In this document: piece by piece, positions 17,885 to 25,895 of the stretch
How the letters are laid out: every line of letters starts with the position of its first letter
Position numbering within the stretch: the stretch's first letter is position 1
Assembly (NCBI RefSeq): GCF_025457425.1
Contig: NZ_JAMXIA010000001.1
Coordinates: 1,922,001-1,986,000 of the forward strand
Length of the DNA stretch: 64,000 nt
Direction: 5' to 3'
Source of the DNA: Chryseobacterium foetidum
Lineage (GTDB): Bacteria; Bacteroidota; Bacteroidia; Flavobacteriales; Weeksellaceae
Program-made: the position numbers and the translations under genes
Notes under the pieces: model-generated
Database searches by the model: none
Told to the model about the DNA's origin: nothing
What the model saw: only the letters and a program-made list of their open reading frames with translations

Positions 17885-18880
17885 TTATCTTTGGATTTTG
17901 AAAGTGGCTGCCGGAGGAGGTGTCTGCAACACTGCACTGTCTCTTCTCATTTGGTTTGCCTGCTTTTCGTTTTCCATCTGATCTTTCATCTGTTCTTCAG
18001 TTTTCACCTTTTTCGCTTCCTGATCAGCGATTTTTTTCTGTCTTTCGTTCAGCAAAGCAATTCTTTCTTCATTCTGCTTTTTCACAACAACAAAATCCTT
18101 CTTCTCTCTTTCAAGTTTTCCCCTTAAATCTAAAGCTGTCTTAGAGTATTCTGTATTCGGAAGTTCTTTTTCAACCTGTCTTGTAAAGGCTAAAGCACTT
18201 TCAATACGCTCATCTTTCAATTCGTAGTTGGATCCCATTGCCAGTAAATAGCGGGCATTCAGCATATAATCGTAGATTTTCGGACGAAGTTTTGTACTTG
18301 GGAAATCTTCCAAAACGTTTTCAAATGCTACACCGGTAGATTTGTAATCTCCCATTTTGTAATAGTGTTTCGCATTTTCGTATGCTTTGAATTCGAGTTT
18401 GTATGTAAGCTCATCAATCATGGTGTTGATGTTTTTTCCTCTTTCAGAATCAGGGTAGTTCGTAAGGAAATCCTGAAGCTCATTGATCGCTAACTCTGTA
18501 CTCGACTGATCTAAGTTATAATCCATAGATCCGTTGTAGTAGCAGAGTGCAGACATGTAGGCAGCTTCTTCTTTTCTTGGATCCTGCGGAAAGCTTACGG
18601 AGAAGTTTTTAAACTGGTGCCCTGCAAGTTTATAATTTTTGTCGTAATAATTGGCATACGCCGAATTAAAAACCACATTCGGAGCATCATCTGTTCCTGC
18701 AACAAGATTAGGAAGTCTATCGTATAATGCCAATGCATTTTTCCATTTCTTTTTAGCAAAATTTTCGTTGGCAGTTTTCAGGATAAACGTTTTATCCGCA
18801 CTGGTTAATGCTTTTTGCTGAGTGCTTTTACAGGCAGCAAGTACCGCTACAGCGAAAATACCTAAAATATACTTTTTCAT
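17885..18880 (-). CDS. bamD: Outer membrane assembly lipoprotein BamD
   Basis: The protein has 331 aa with a lipoprotein signal (MKKYILGIFAVAVLAAC, Cys at 17). Several TPR-like helical repeats follow (about 30-250), including YYDKNYKLAGHQFKNFSVSFPQDPRKEEAAYMSALCYY, which is typical of BamD/YfiO. The C-terminal ~80 residues are a charged Lys/Glu/Gln-rich coil. It should act with BamA in outer-membrane protein insertion. It is the first gene of the bamD-rpoZ transcription unit. Confidence 0.88.
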   Translation of the reverse strand: MKKYILGIFAVAVLAACKSTQQKALTSADKTFILKTANENFAKKKWKNALALYDRLPNLVAGTDDAPNVVFNSAYANYYDKNYKLAGHQFKNFSVSFPQDPRKEEAAYMSALCYYNGSMDYNLDQSSTELAINELQDFLTNYPDSERGKNINTMIDELTYKLEFKAYENAKHYYKMGDYKSTGVAFENVLEDFPSTKLRPKIYDYMLNARYLLAMGSNYELKDERIESALAFTRQVEKELPNTEYSKTALDLRGKLEREKKDFVVVKKQNEERIALLNERQKKIADQEAKKVKTEEQMKDQMENEKQANQMRRDSAVLQTPPPAATFKIQR

Positions 18881-18923
18881 AAGGAATTCAACAGATTCGG
18901 TATTTTTCCGAACTTTTAATTTG

Positions 18924-18931
18924 CAAAAATA
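18924..18931 (-). promoter_or_regulatory. -7 element of the bamD-rpoZ promoter
   Basis: The minus strand reads TATTTTTG, an exact TAnnTTTG match, 43 nt before the bamD ATG. It lies between the tetR stop and bamD. Confidence 0.4.
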
Positions 18932-18978
18932 AAACTTTTTTTACAAAAGACTTTTTTTTATGATTATTTAACGTAAAA

Positions 18979-19608
18979 TTAGTCTGTAGCGTATCCCAGA
19001 ATAGCAAAAACCGACATTAAAGTATTCACTCTTACCTTTTTTTCGGCTTCTCTGTCGTATGCATCAGAGTCTTTGTGTGGAACATAGAGCTCGTAGAAAT
19101 TTTTATTTCTAATTACGAAAAGTGTTGCTCCGATAATTACGGTAAGTAAATCTTCCGGTTTTGGGGCAAAAGTAAAAACGCCTGATGCAACTCCTTTTTT
19201 CGTGACTTCATCAATTTTTCGAACAAACAACTGGTAGCAATCTAGAAGTTCGTTTTTTACCTGATCGGAGTGTCTTAATTCCTGAGTAACAAAGCCATGA
19301 AAGTAATTGTATTTAAAAAGTTGGGCGATAATAAACTTCACCATTTCCTTCATTTGCATTTCCGGCTTTCCGTCTTTGATGGTGTCTGCAAATTCAGAAA
19401 AATTCTCCCTTGTTTTTAAAACTCTGTACTGGTAGAGATAAGACATCATTTTTTCTTTGGAGCCAAAGTAATACGAAATCATCGCAACGTTGATATTCGC
19501 TTTTGAGCAAATATCCCTTACAGAAGTACCTTCATACCCTTTTTTAGCAATAAGTTCTTCAGCAATATCTAAAATATGGATTTGTTTCTCGGTAAACTTT
19601 TTCTTCAT
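18979..19608 (-). CDS. TetR family transcriptional regulator
   Basis: The protein has 209 aa. The N-terminal helix-turn-helix is canonical for TetR/AcrR (ILDIAEELIAKKGYEGTSVRDICSKANINVAMISYYFGSKEKMMSYLY, about 10-57). The C-terminal ligand/dimer domain is all-helical with no recognisable specificity. It is divergent from the tatD gene, and a 14-bp palindrome lies between the two. Confidence 0.88.
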   Translation of the reverse strand: MKKKFTEKQIHILDIAEELIAKKGYEGTSVRDICSKANINVAMISYYFGSKEKMMSYLYQYRVLKTRENFSEFADTIKDGKPEMQMKEMVKFIIAQLFKYNYFHGFVTQELRHSDQVKNELLDCYQLFVRKIDEVTKKGVASGVFTFAPKPEDLLTVIIGATLFVIRNKNFYELYVPHKDSDAYDREAEKKVRVNTLMSVFAILGYATD

Positions 19609-19654
19609 AGAAAATGACTTTGCCTTAAAGTTAAGAAATTTTTAACAAAATCAA

Positions 19655-19668
19655 TAAACAGTCGTTTA
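19655..19668. promoter_or_regulatory. Candidate TetR operator
   Basis: TAAAC-agtc-GTTTA is a perfect 5-bp-arm palindrome between the divergent tetR and tatD genes. Position and symmetry suit autorepression by the TetR protein. In AT-rich DNA such a palindrome can arise by chance. Confidence 0.3.
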
Positions 19669-19701
19669 AGAATCTAAAACATTATTTGATTATTTTTGAA
19701 T

Positions 19702-20328
19702 ATGCCTTATTTTGATTTTCACCATCACAAAATAAATATTTCAAATGGTATTTATAATCTTGAACTGTTTCAAACGGTTCCGGAGGTTTTGTTTTCTGTT
19801 GGAATTCATCCGAAAGATATCGATGAAAATAATTTCATACAGCAAATTGAGTGGTTAAAAGCAAGTATAAATGAAAACTGCTTTGCGATTGGAGAGTGTG
19901 GTTTGGATTCGATGGTTGCGGTGACTGCTGAAATTCAGAACGAAGTATTTTTAGAACAAATCAATATTGCCAATGAATTTAAAAAGCCTTTGATTATTCA
20001 CTGTGTTAAAAGATTTTCTGAACTGATTCCATTTAGAAAAAAATCTGACTTTCCAATGATTCTGCATGGTTTTAATAAAAAACAGACCGTGGCAGACAGC
20101 CTTCTTTCAAATAATTTTTATCTGAGTTTTGGAAAAGCGGTTTTGTATAATCTATCTTTGCAAAATACTTTAAAAAGCGCTCCTTTAGATAAGATATTTT
20201 TAGAAACCGACGATGCAGATTTTAATATTGAAGAACTGTATCGCAAAGTTGCAGAAATAAAAAAAATATCATTAGAAAATCTTCAGGATCAAATTTCTGT
20301 TAATTTAGAAACGATAAAAAATGGATAA
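19702..20328 (+). CDS. TatD family metal-dependent hydrolase, short form
   Basis: The protein has 208-210 aa, shorter than the usual ~255 aa of TatD deoxyribonucleases. The metal-site pattern is kept: FDFHHH at the N-terminus, GECGLD, IIHCVK, ILHGF and ETDD. It is likely a Mg-dependent phosphoesterase or DNase. A TTG at 19696 also opens the frame, but it overlaps a TATTTTTG element, so I chose the ATG at 19702. Its stop overlaps the tcdA start by 8 nt. Confidence 0.85.
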   Translation: MPYFDFHHHKINISNGIYNLELFQTVPEVLFSVGIHPKDIDENNFIQQIEWLKASINENCFAIGECGLDSMVAVTAEIQNEVFLEQINIANEFKKPLIIHCVKRFSELIPFRKKSDFPMILHGFNKKQTVADSLLSNNFYLSFGKAVLYNLSLQNTLKSAPLDKIFLETDDADFNIEELYRKVAEIKKISLENLQDQISVNLETIKNG

Positions 20329-21067
20329 AAACTGGCTGGAAAGAACAGAACTTCTCATCAAAGAAACAGGTTTGGAAAATCTTCACAATTCCAACGTTTT
20401 AGTTGTAGGACTTGGCGGTGTAGGATCTTTTGCTGCGGAATTTTTGGCCAGAGCAGGTGTGGGAAGCATGACGATTGTAGATGGTGACACCGTGGATATT
20501 ACGAATATCAACAGACAGTTGCCGGCACTTCATTCTACCATCGGAAAACACAAAGTTGAAATTGTAGGCGACAGACTTTTAGACATCAACCCGAAACTGA
20601 ATCTTATCAGAATAAACGAATTTCTTAATCCTGACCGTATGGATGAAGTTTTTGAAGGAAAAAATTTCGATTATGTTTTAGACTGCATCGACAGCATTAC
20701 CCCAAAACTTGCTTTGATCGTCGCCGCAAAACGAAGAAAAATAAAAGTCGTGAGCTGCATGGGAGCCGGTGGAAAAACAGATCCTGCAAAAGTTTTGGTA
20801 CGCGACATCAGCAAAACCCAGCACTGTCACTTGGCAAGACAAATCAGAAAGAGGCTGAAAAAAGTAAAAATCGACAAAGGTGTCCGCTGTGTTTTTTCTG
20901 ACGATATTCAGGATGAAGAAAGTTTGAAAATGACCGACGGAAGCAATTACAAAAGATCTTTTTACGGTACAATAAGCTACATGCCTGCGATTTTCGGACT
21001 GTATGCCGCTTCGGAAGTGATTAATTATCTGGTTAAAAAGACAGATTCTCCCGATGCAGAACTTTAA
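20321..21067 (+). CDS. tcdA: tRNA threonylcarbamoyladenosine dehydratase
   Basis: This 248-aa ThiF/E1-like enzyme cyclises t6A37 of tRNA to ct6A in an ATP-dependent reaction. The nucleotide-binding GLGGVGSFAAEFLARAGVG lies near residue 30. DxxxxNxNRQ (DTVDITNINRQLPA) and GAGGKTDP follow, as in TcdA/CsdL. The length is normal for a TcdA without additional domains. It overlaps tatD and rnpA by 8 and 14 nt, which indicates a tight operon. Confidence 0.9.
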   Translation: MDKNWLERTELLIKETGLENLHNSNVLVVGLGGVGSFAAEFLARAGVGSMTIVDGDTVDITNINRQLPALHSTIGKHKVEIVGDRLLDINPKLNLIRINEFLNPDRMDEVFEGKNFDYVLDCIDSITPKLALIVAAKRRKIKVVSCMGAGGKTDPAKVLVRDISKTQHCHLARQIRKRLKKVKIDKGVRCVFSDDIQDEESLKMTDGSNYKRSFYGTISYMPAIFGLYAASEVINYLVKKTDSPDAEL

Positions 21068-21428
21068 ATATCCTTCTGCTGAAAAGCTGAAAGGTAAAAA
21101 CGACATCAAATTACTTTTCGAAAAAGGGAAATGGAGAACTTTTGGAAATCTGCGGATTATTATTTTAAAAAATAAAGAAAACACTCCCATTTCTGAACTG
21201 AAATTCGGAGTTTCAGTTTCTAAAAGATATTTCAAAAAAGCGGTTGACAGAAACCGTTTCAAGAGACTTTTGCGTGAATGTTTCCGTTTAAACAAAGAGC
21301 TGTATAAAGAATCTTTCGGCGATTTGTCGCATGCCATGCTGTTCTGGGCTTCTTCGGAAAAAGCGGCTGGTTACAAAGAAGTTGAGGTACAGTTTGTAAA
21401 GCTGTGTCAGGCTCAGCGCAAAAAATAA
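21054..21428 (+). CDS. rnpA: Ribonuclease P protein component
   Basis: This 124-aa protein subunit of RNase P acts in tRNA 5' maturation. The RNR signature is clear (KFGVSVSKRYFKKAVDRNRFKRLLRECFR, about 48-80). It is not next to rpmH, unlike in many bacteria, but lies in a tatD-tcdA-rnpA run and overlaps tcdA by 14 nt. Confidence 0.93.
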   Translation: MQNFKYPSAEKLKGKNDIKLLFEKGKWRTFGNLRIIILKNKENTPISELKFGVSVSKRYFKKAVDRNRFKRLLRECFRLNKELYKESFGDLSHAMLFWASSEKAAGYKEVEVQFVKLCQAQRKK

Positions 21429-21502
21429 TTCTTCTGCAAAAGATTTTCGGAGAAAGCATTTAAAATTTCATTAATTTTAAACTTCACAAATCTGAAAATA
21501 AA

Positions 21503-22114
21503 ATGCTGGACAATATTCCTTACTTTCCATATATCGTGAGTGCCTTTTTTGGCATCGGTCTCTCTGCCGCAACCGGTTTCAGAGTTTTTCTGCCGCTGTT
21601 TGCCGTAAGTCTTTCTTCCTATCTGGGCTGGATTCCCATGAGCGACAGTTTTGAGTGGCTTGCAGGTCTTCCTACTTTAATTATGACCGGAATTGCTACT
21701 GTTGCAGAGATTCTCGCCTATTATTTACCATTTGTTGACAATCTTTTGGATTCTGCCGCAATTCCGCTTTCTACAATTGCAGGCTCGGTCTTGTTTGCGA
21801 GTCAGTTTGCAGATCTCGGGACTTTTCCGCAGTGGGCATTGGCCATTATTGCAGGCGGAGGAACGGCAGCAACCATCAGTTCAGGTTTTGCGGGCTTGCG
21901 GGCGGCTTCCACAGCAACTACAGGCGGAACCGGAAATTTTATTGTTGGCAGTACAGAAACTGCGGGTGCAGGATTTATGACGGTCGTTTCGATGCTTACA
22001 CCCGTCATCGCTTTTATTTTAAGTATTATTTTAATTGTACTGATTGTAATTGGAGGAAAAAAACTGATGAAAAAGTTTTTAGCTAAAAAGAATGCAAATC
22101 CCAAATTAGAATAA
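21503..22114 (+). CDS. DUF4126 family membrane protein
   Basis: The protein has 203 aa with about five hydrophobic segments and Gly/Ala-rich helices (GIGLSAATGFRVFLPLFAVSL; GGGTAATISSGFAGLRAAST). This pattern is typical of DUF4126. The C-terminus is a positively charged KKLMKKFLAKK tail. Function is unknown. A 74-bp gap after rnpA leaves it unclear whether it belongs to the same transcript. A strong terminator follows. Confidence 0.8.
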   Translation: MLDNIPYFPYIVSAFFGIGLSAATGFRVFLPLFAVSLSSYLGWIPMSDSFEWLAGLPTLIMTGIATVAEILAYYLPFVDNLLDSAAIPLSTIAGSVLFASQFADLGTFPQWALAIIAGGGTAATISSGFAGLRAASTATTGGTGNFIVGSTETAGAGFMTVVSMLTPVIAFILSIILIVLIVIGGKKLMKKFLAKKNANPKLE

Positions 22115-22146
22115 AAAAAAAACAGATCGAAAATGATCTGTTTTTT
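22115..22146. terminator. Bidirectional terminator
   Basis: AAAAACAGATC (22118-22128) pairs with GATCTGTTTTT (22135-22145) around a 6-nt loop, with poly-A before and poly-T after. It separates the convergent DUF4126 gene and the acidic TPR-tailed gene. Confidence 0.88.
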
Positions 22147-22151
22147 ATTTT

Positions 22152-24635
22152 TTATCTGCCTCGGATGTCTTTTACTTCCTGAATTCTTTCTTCAAAATAA
22201 GATTTCTTTTCAGGATGTTTTCCAATTAAAATCTGGTAAGCCTGAATTGCTTTTGAGTATAGTTTCTGTTCCGTATAAAGCTTTGCAAGCGTCTCTGTCA
22301 TCAGATGTGAAATATCGTCGTTGCGTTCTTTGATTACAAAACTGCTTTCGTCTTTCAACTGACTTATTTTAGGATTATTTTCGATGAAAGCTTCAATTGC
22401 TTTCTCTTTAATCTCCACTTTTTCCTTTTCTACTTCTGCCGAACGGTCAATTTTCAGCCAGCTTTGCCAGGTGTTGATAAAAACAGGAACATTGCTGTCT
22501 AAAATAGAAGGAATCTGACGCTGATCAGGCTTAACTTTGGGCTGAGCAGGGGCTTCAGCTTTAATTTCAGGCTGGGCTTCCTCTTCAATTTTCTGATTTG
22601 ATTTGATAAAAGACGAAATATCATTCCCAAAAAAGGAAACGTTAAATGCCGGAGCGTTTTTTTCTTCTTCTTCTTCTAAATCTTCCTCAATATTTTTCGA
22701 AGTTTCTGCAGTTTCTGTTTCGGACTCATTCTCTTCTTCAGCAACCATTTCTTCAATCACAGCAGCTTCAACTGCCTGTTCTGTAATTTCAGGTTCTGGC
22801 ATTTCTGCAGGTTTCTGTTCGGTAACTTCAACCTTTTTGCCAATAGAATAATCTAATGTATTTGTTTCGAAAGACATGGGCTTCCATGAAGTTGAATGTG
22901 CAGTTTCCGCCTCAGTTTCTGTTTCTGTTAACTGAGAATTTGTTTCTGTCTGACTGGAGATTTCTACATCATCCGCGGAACTTTCCTCATTCTTTACTTC
23001 CGTTTTCTCTTCATTTTCAACCACTTCAGGCGACTGAGTTTCAACCTCAAAAGACTGTGTTTCTGCAAAACTTATTTCAGAACCTGCATTTTCCTGTTCT
23101 TGTTCGGTTGTTTTTTCGTTGCCCGCAGAATCTTTTTTAGCTTCCTTCATTTTAAGCTCCACCTGCTCAATCAGACGGCGCATTTCCTCTTCGTATTTAT
23201 TTTTTGAAGGTGAATTCTGTACCGGAATTTCCTGCTGAACGGGAGTTTTTGACTCAATTTTAACTTCAGGAAGGAAAGATTCAGTTCCGTGGAAACTTAG
23301 CTGAGAATCGTCTTCCACCTTTTGTTTCTCGTCTTCAGATTCAATTTTATCTTCAGAAATAATAGTTTCAGAGCTAAAATCTGTCTGATTTTGAACTTCC
23401 TCCGTAGAAACAGGTTCTTCTTTTGTAGCTTTCTCTTTAATTTCAGTTTCGAGAGGCGCAATTTCCTGAAAACTAATAGCTTTATCTTCCGCAATTGCTT
23501 CAACAGCTTCTTCTAAATTTTGTTCCGGCGAAACTCGGATTTCAGACTGATTAAAATTGATTTCCGTCTCTTCAACCTCATCTTTTTCAGTATTGGAAGC
23601 CGGTTTATCCTGATTTTTCATCTCTGATTCAGCCGCAAACCCTTCAGTTTGATCTCCTGAAATTGCGGTTTCTGAGCTGAAATCTTTTGGAGTTTCAACT
23701 TCGTCCTGAGAAACAGTTTCTTCTTTAGTTTCCTCTTTAATTTCAGTTTCAAGAGGCGTGATTTCCTGAAAACTAACTGCTTTGTCATGCGCAATTACTT
23801 CTTCAGCATGCTCTGAATTTTCGTCAGGTGAAACTTTGATTTCAGACTGATTAAAATTAATTTTTTCAGTTTGAGTATCACCTTTTTCAGTTTCCGAAAC
23901 AGGAATTTCCTGATTTTGTATCTCTGATTCAGCGGCCACAGTTTCCGTTTTCCCGGATATTTGTTCAGACTCAGATTCTTTTATTTCAGAATTTACATCT
24001 TCAATTCTGTTTTCAGGTTTGCTGACTTCTGATTTAATTTCGCTTCCAATCCCAACAGATTCCGTATTATTTTCAGATCCGGTATTCAGTTTTTCTGTAA
24101 CTAAATTTCCTGATTCTTTGCTGGATTCAAGATCAATTTTAACGGTATTCTCTTCATTGAGGAAGTTTTCTTCGCCTTCAAAAAGAATTCTGTTTCTCTG
24201 CCCTTCAACTTCCACCGGCTGGTTTGAAACTTCCGGCAGAGGCTGTACCGCTGTGTATGGAGATTCTTCAGCAGAGATTTCCAGCTTTTCGTCAGGGCGT
24301 CTCAACGGAAAACCTCCATTCTTTGGAACATAAGCCGGATAAGGCTTTTTATTTTCAATAACTGGTGAAACCTTTGGTAAAACAACTTCTGCTTCTTTCG
24401 TTTCCAGCTTTCCGTTGATGAGATGGTACAGATTTTTTTTGTCTGTGGTGTAGGCCGCAGTTTTAGAAAGTTCCTTTTGATAATTCTCAGATTCATAAAG
24501 ATGCACGCCATACAGATGCAGGGCACGCACATTTTGAAGATACGGAAATTCCTGTATCTGATCTTTCAGAATCTGAAGATCTTCTTTCTGAATATTTTTG
24601 GGCTCTTTTAAAAGCTCTAAAACTCTAGTTTTCAT
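22152..24635 (-). CDS. Large acidic low-complexity protein with TPR-like C-terminus
   Basis: The protein has 827 aa and no signal peptide. Residues 1-75 are an ordered helical domain (LKEPKNIQKEDLQILKDQIQEFPYLQNVRALHLYGV). Residues ~115-700 are strongly acidic, Glu/Ser/Thr-rich and probably disordered, with an almost exact duplication (234-333 and 334-433). Residues ~710-827 are ordered again and end in a TPR-like hairpin (LMTETLAKLYTEQKLYSKAIQAYQILIGKHPEKKSYF). Its function is not known. It follows lptE by 1 bp, so cotranscription is likely. Confidence 0.75.
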   Translation of the reverse strand: MKTRVLELLKEPKNIQKEDLQILKDQIQEFPYLQNVRALHLYGVHLYESENYQKELSKTAAYTTDKKNLYHLINGKLETKEAEVVLPKVSPVIENKKPYPAYVPKNGGFPLRRPDEKLEISAEESPYTAVQPLPEVSNQPVEVEGQRNRILFEGEENFLNEENTVKIDLESSKESGNLVTEKLNTGSENNTESVGIGSEIKSEVSKPENRIEDVNSEIKESESEQISGKTETVAAESEIQNQEIPVSETEKGDTQTEKINFNQSEIKVSPDENSEHAEEVIAHDKAVSFQEITPLETEIKEETKEETVSQDEVETPKDFSSETAISGDQTEGFAAESEMKNQDKPASNTEKDEVEETEINFNQSEIRVSPEQNLEEAVEAIAEDKAISFQEIAPLETEIKEKATKEEPVSTEEVQNQTDFSSETIISEDKIESEDEKQKVEDDSQLSFHGTESFLPEVKIESKTPVQQEIPVQNSPSKNKYEEEMRRLIEQVELKMKEAKKDSAGNEKTTEQEQENAGSEISFAETQSFEVETQSPEVVENEEKTEVKNEESSADDVEISSQTETNSQLTETETEAETAHSTSWKPMSFETNTLDYSIGKKVEVTEQKPAEMPEPEITEQAVEAAVIEEMVAEEENESETETAETSKNIEEDLEEEEEKNAPAFNVSFFGNDISSFIKSNQKIEEEAQPEIKAEAPAQPKVKPDQRQIPSILDSNVPVFINTWQSWLKIDRSAEVEKEKVEIKEKAIEAFIENNPKISQLKDESSFVIKERNDDISHLMTETLAKLYTEQKLYSKAIQAYQILIGKHPEKKSYFEERIQEVKDIRGR
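23337..23936 (-). repeat. 300-bp tandem duplication within a coding region
   Basis: Codons 234-333 (23637-23936) and 334-433 (23337-23636) of the acidic protein encode matching 100-residue units. Shared blocks include FNQSEI(K/R)VSP at 261 and 361, SFQEI(T/A)PLETEIKE at 288 and 388, and DFSSET(A/I)IS at 318 and 419. The last block is offset by 101, so one codon has been gained in the second copy. Confidence 0.85.
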
Positions 24636-24636
24636 C

Positions 24637-25158
24637 TTACCAGTTTGCTACAATGTCATTAAAAATCTTGTTGATGATTCTCTCTGTCACCAATCTCACC
24701 TGCGAAGCTTCAATATCTGCCTGAGAAAGGTCGCTGTTGAAGGCCGCTTCATCCATATACGTTCTGTCAAAACTCAAATCAGGATGCAGTTTGTTTTCGT
24801 AATGTACTTTTACCGTAATCGTCAGTTTATTCTGCGACTGCTGTATGGTACCGGCCGATGTCTGCTGTGTATTTGAGCTGATGTTGGTAGGCGTAATCGA
24901 GTAATCTGTAATCTCACCTTCAATTAAAATATCGGGGTTTGATTTTGTTCCTTTTAAGGTAGTTCTCTGTAAAAATCTGTTTTGAATATCTGTGGAAAAC
25001 TGTTGCGAAAGTGTAGGATTTACCAACGGAGCATTATTCGGAAACTCATTGATCTGTACCGTTTTTTCATCCTTAAGAGATGATCCTGTGAAACTGTAGC
25101 AGGAATTCAACAAGCCCACAGCTATGAATAGTAAAAATAGATTTTTAAGAGAATTCAT
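24637..25158 (-). CDS. lptE: LptE family lipoprotein
   Basis: The protein has 173 aa with a lipoprotein signal (MNSLKNLFLLFIAVGLLNSC, Cys at 20). It resembles Bacteroidota LptE, the plug lipoprotein of the LPS translocon LptD: YSFTGSSL near the N-terminus, then TVQINEFPNNAPLVNPTLSQQFSTDIQNRFLQRT. It lies between a membrane-protein gene (11 bp) and the acidic protein gene (1 bp), downstream of a sigma54 activator. Confidence 0.82.
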   Translation of the reverse strand: MNSLKNLFLLFIAVGLLNSCYSFTGSSLKDEKTVQINEFPNNAPLVNPTLSQQFSTDIQNRFLQRTTLKGTKSNPDILIEGEITDYSITPTNISSNTQQTSAGTIQQSQNKLTITVKVHYENKLHPDLSFDRTYMDEAAFNSDLSQADIEASQVRLVTERIINKIFNDIVANW

Positions 25159-25169
25159 TTAATTTAAAT

Positions 25170-25871
25170 TTAAAAAGTTCCTTTGGTCCCGATTTCGGCA
25201 ATTTCGTCGTGACCGATCTGCTGAAGGGCATCTTCGTAAGCGAAATAGTTGGCAACGTAGGCGAAAGGCATCGTTAAGATAAGTCCGATACCACATGCAA
25301 TAATTCCCAGCGAACCGATGATTCCTGCGATAATTACAAACAAAAGAATATTGAAAAAATTGTTTTTGGTCATTACCAAAGACATTTTCCATGCAGTTTT
25401 GATATCTTTAATTCCTTTGAGTGAAATAAGAGCAGGCAGATAAAACGCTTTAACGATAATAAAAAATAATGCCACGTAGAACACCATCATATACAGATAG
25501 AAGAATACAGGTAATCCTGTTCTTCCCATATCAGGATCCATGTATGATACCGTCGGAATCATAACAATTATCGGAATATAAAGTGCTATGATACCCGCCG
25601 TTAAAATCAACTGTATTATAAAGTAAGGCATGAAGTCGTCAAAATTGAAGATGTCACCAGCACTTGCAGGTATGCCTTTTGATTTGTTTCTCAGGAATTT
25701 ATAGAAATTTCCCATTGCCAGATAACCGCAGAATGGAATAAAAGACATCAGCATCGTTACCAGGAAGCCTCCCAGGATACCTCCAAAATCTTTCTTTAGT
25801 AGTTCAAAACCTTTGTTCAGATAATCACCTAATTTAAAATTGATTGGCTTTGCGGTAAAATTTACGTTCAT
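25170..25871 (-). CDS. Multi-pass membrane protein of unknown function
   Basis: The protein has 233 aa with about six hydrophobic segments. It starts MNVNFTAKPINFKLGDYLNKGFELLKKDFGG, a soluble amphipathic lead-in, then two long membrane regions (about 33-58 and 85-115) and more after 125. The ISLKGIKDIKTAWKMSLVMTKNNFFNILLFV stretch recalls DUF4013/GlpQ-type membrane domains, but I cannot assign a family. It lies 24 bp after the sigma54 activator and 11 bp before lptE. Confidence 0.7.
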   Translation of the reverse strand: MNVNFTAKPINFKLGDYLNKGFELLKKDFGGILGGFLVTMLMSFIPFCGYLAMGNFYKFLRNKSKGIPASAGDIFNFDDFMPYFIIQLILTAGIIALYIPIIVMIPTVSYMDPDMGRTGLPVFFYLYMMVFYVALFFIIVKAFYLPALISLKGIKDIKTAWKMSLVMTKNNFFNILLFVIIAGIIGSLGIIACGIGLILTMPFAYVANYFAYEDALQQIGHDEIAEIGTKGTF

Positions 25872-25895
25872 ATTTTTTGATTTAATGTTTACAGT

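Noticed and set aside
22603..24333. Several plus-strand Ser/Phe-rich frames opposite the acidic protein
   Set aside because: They are complements of GAA/TCA-rich codons in the minus-strand gene and have no domain features.
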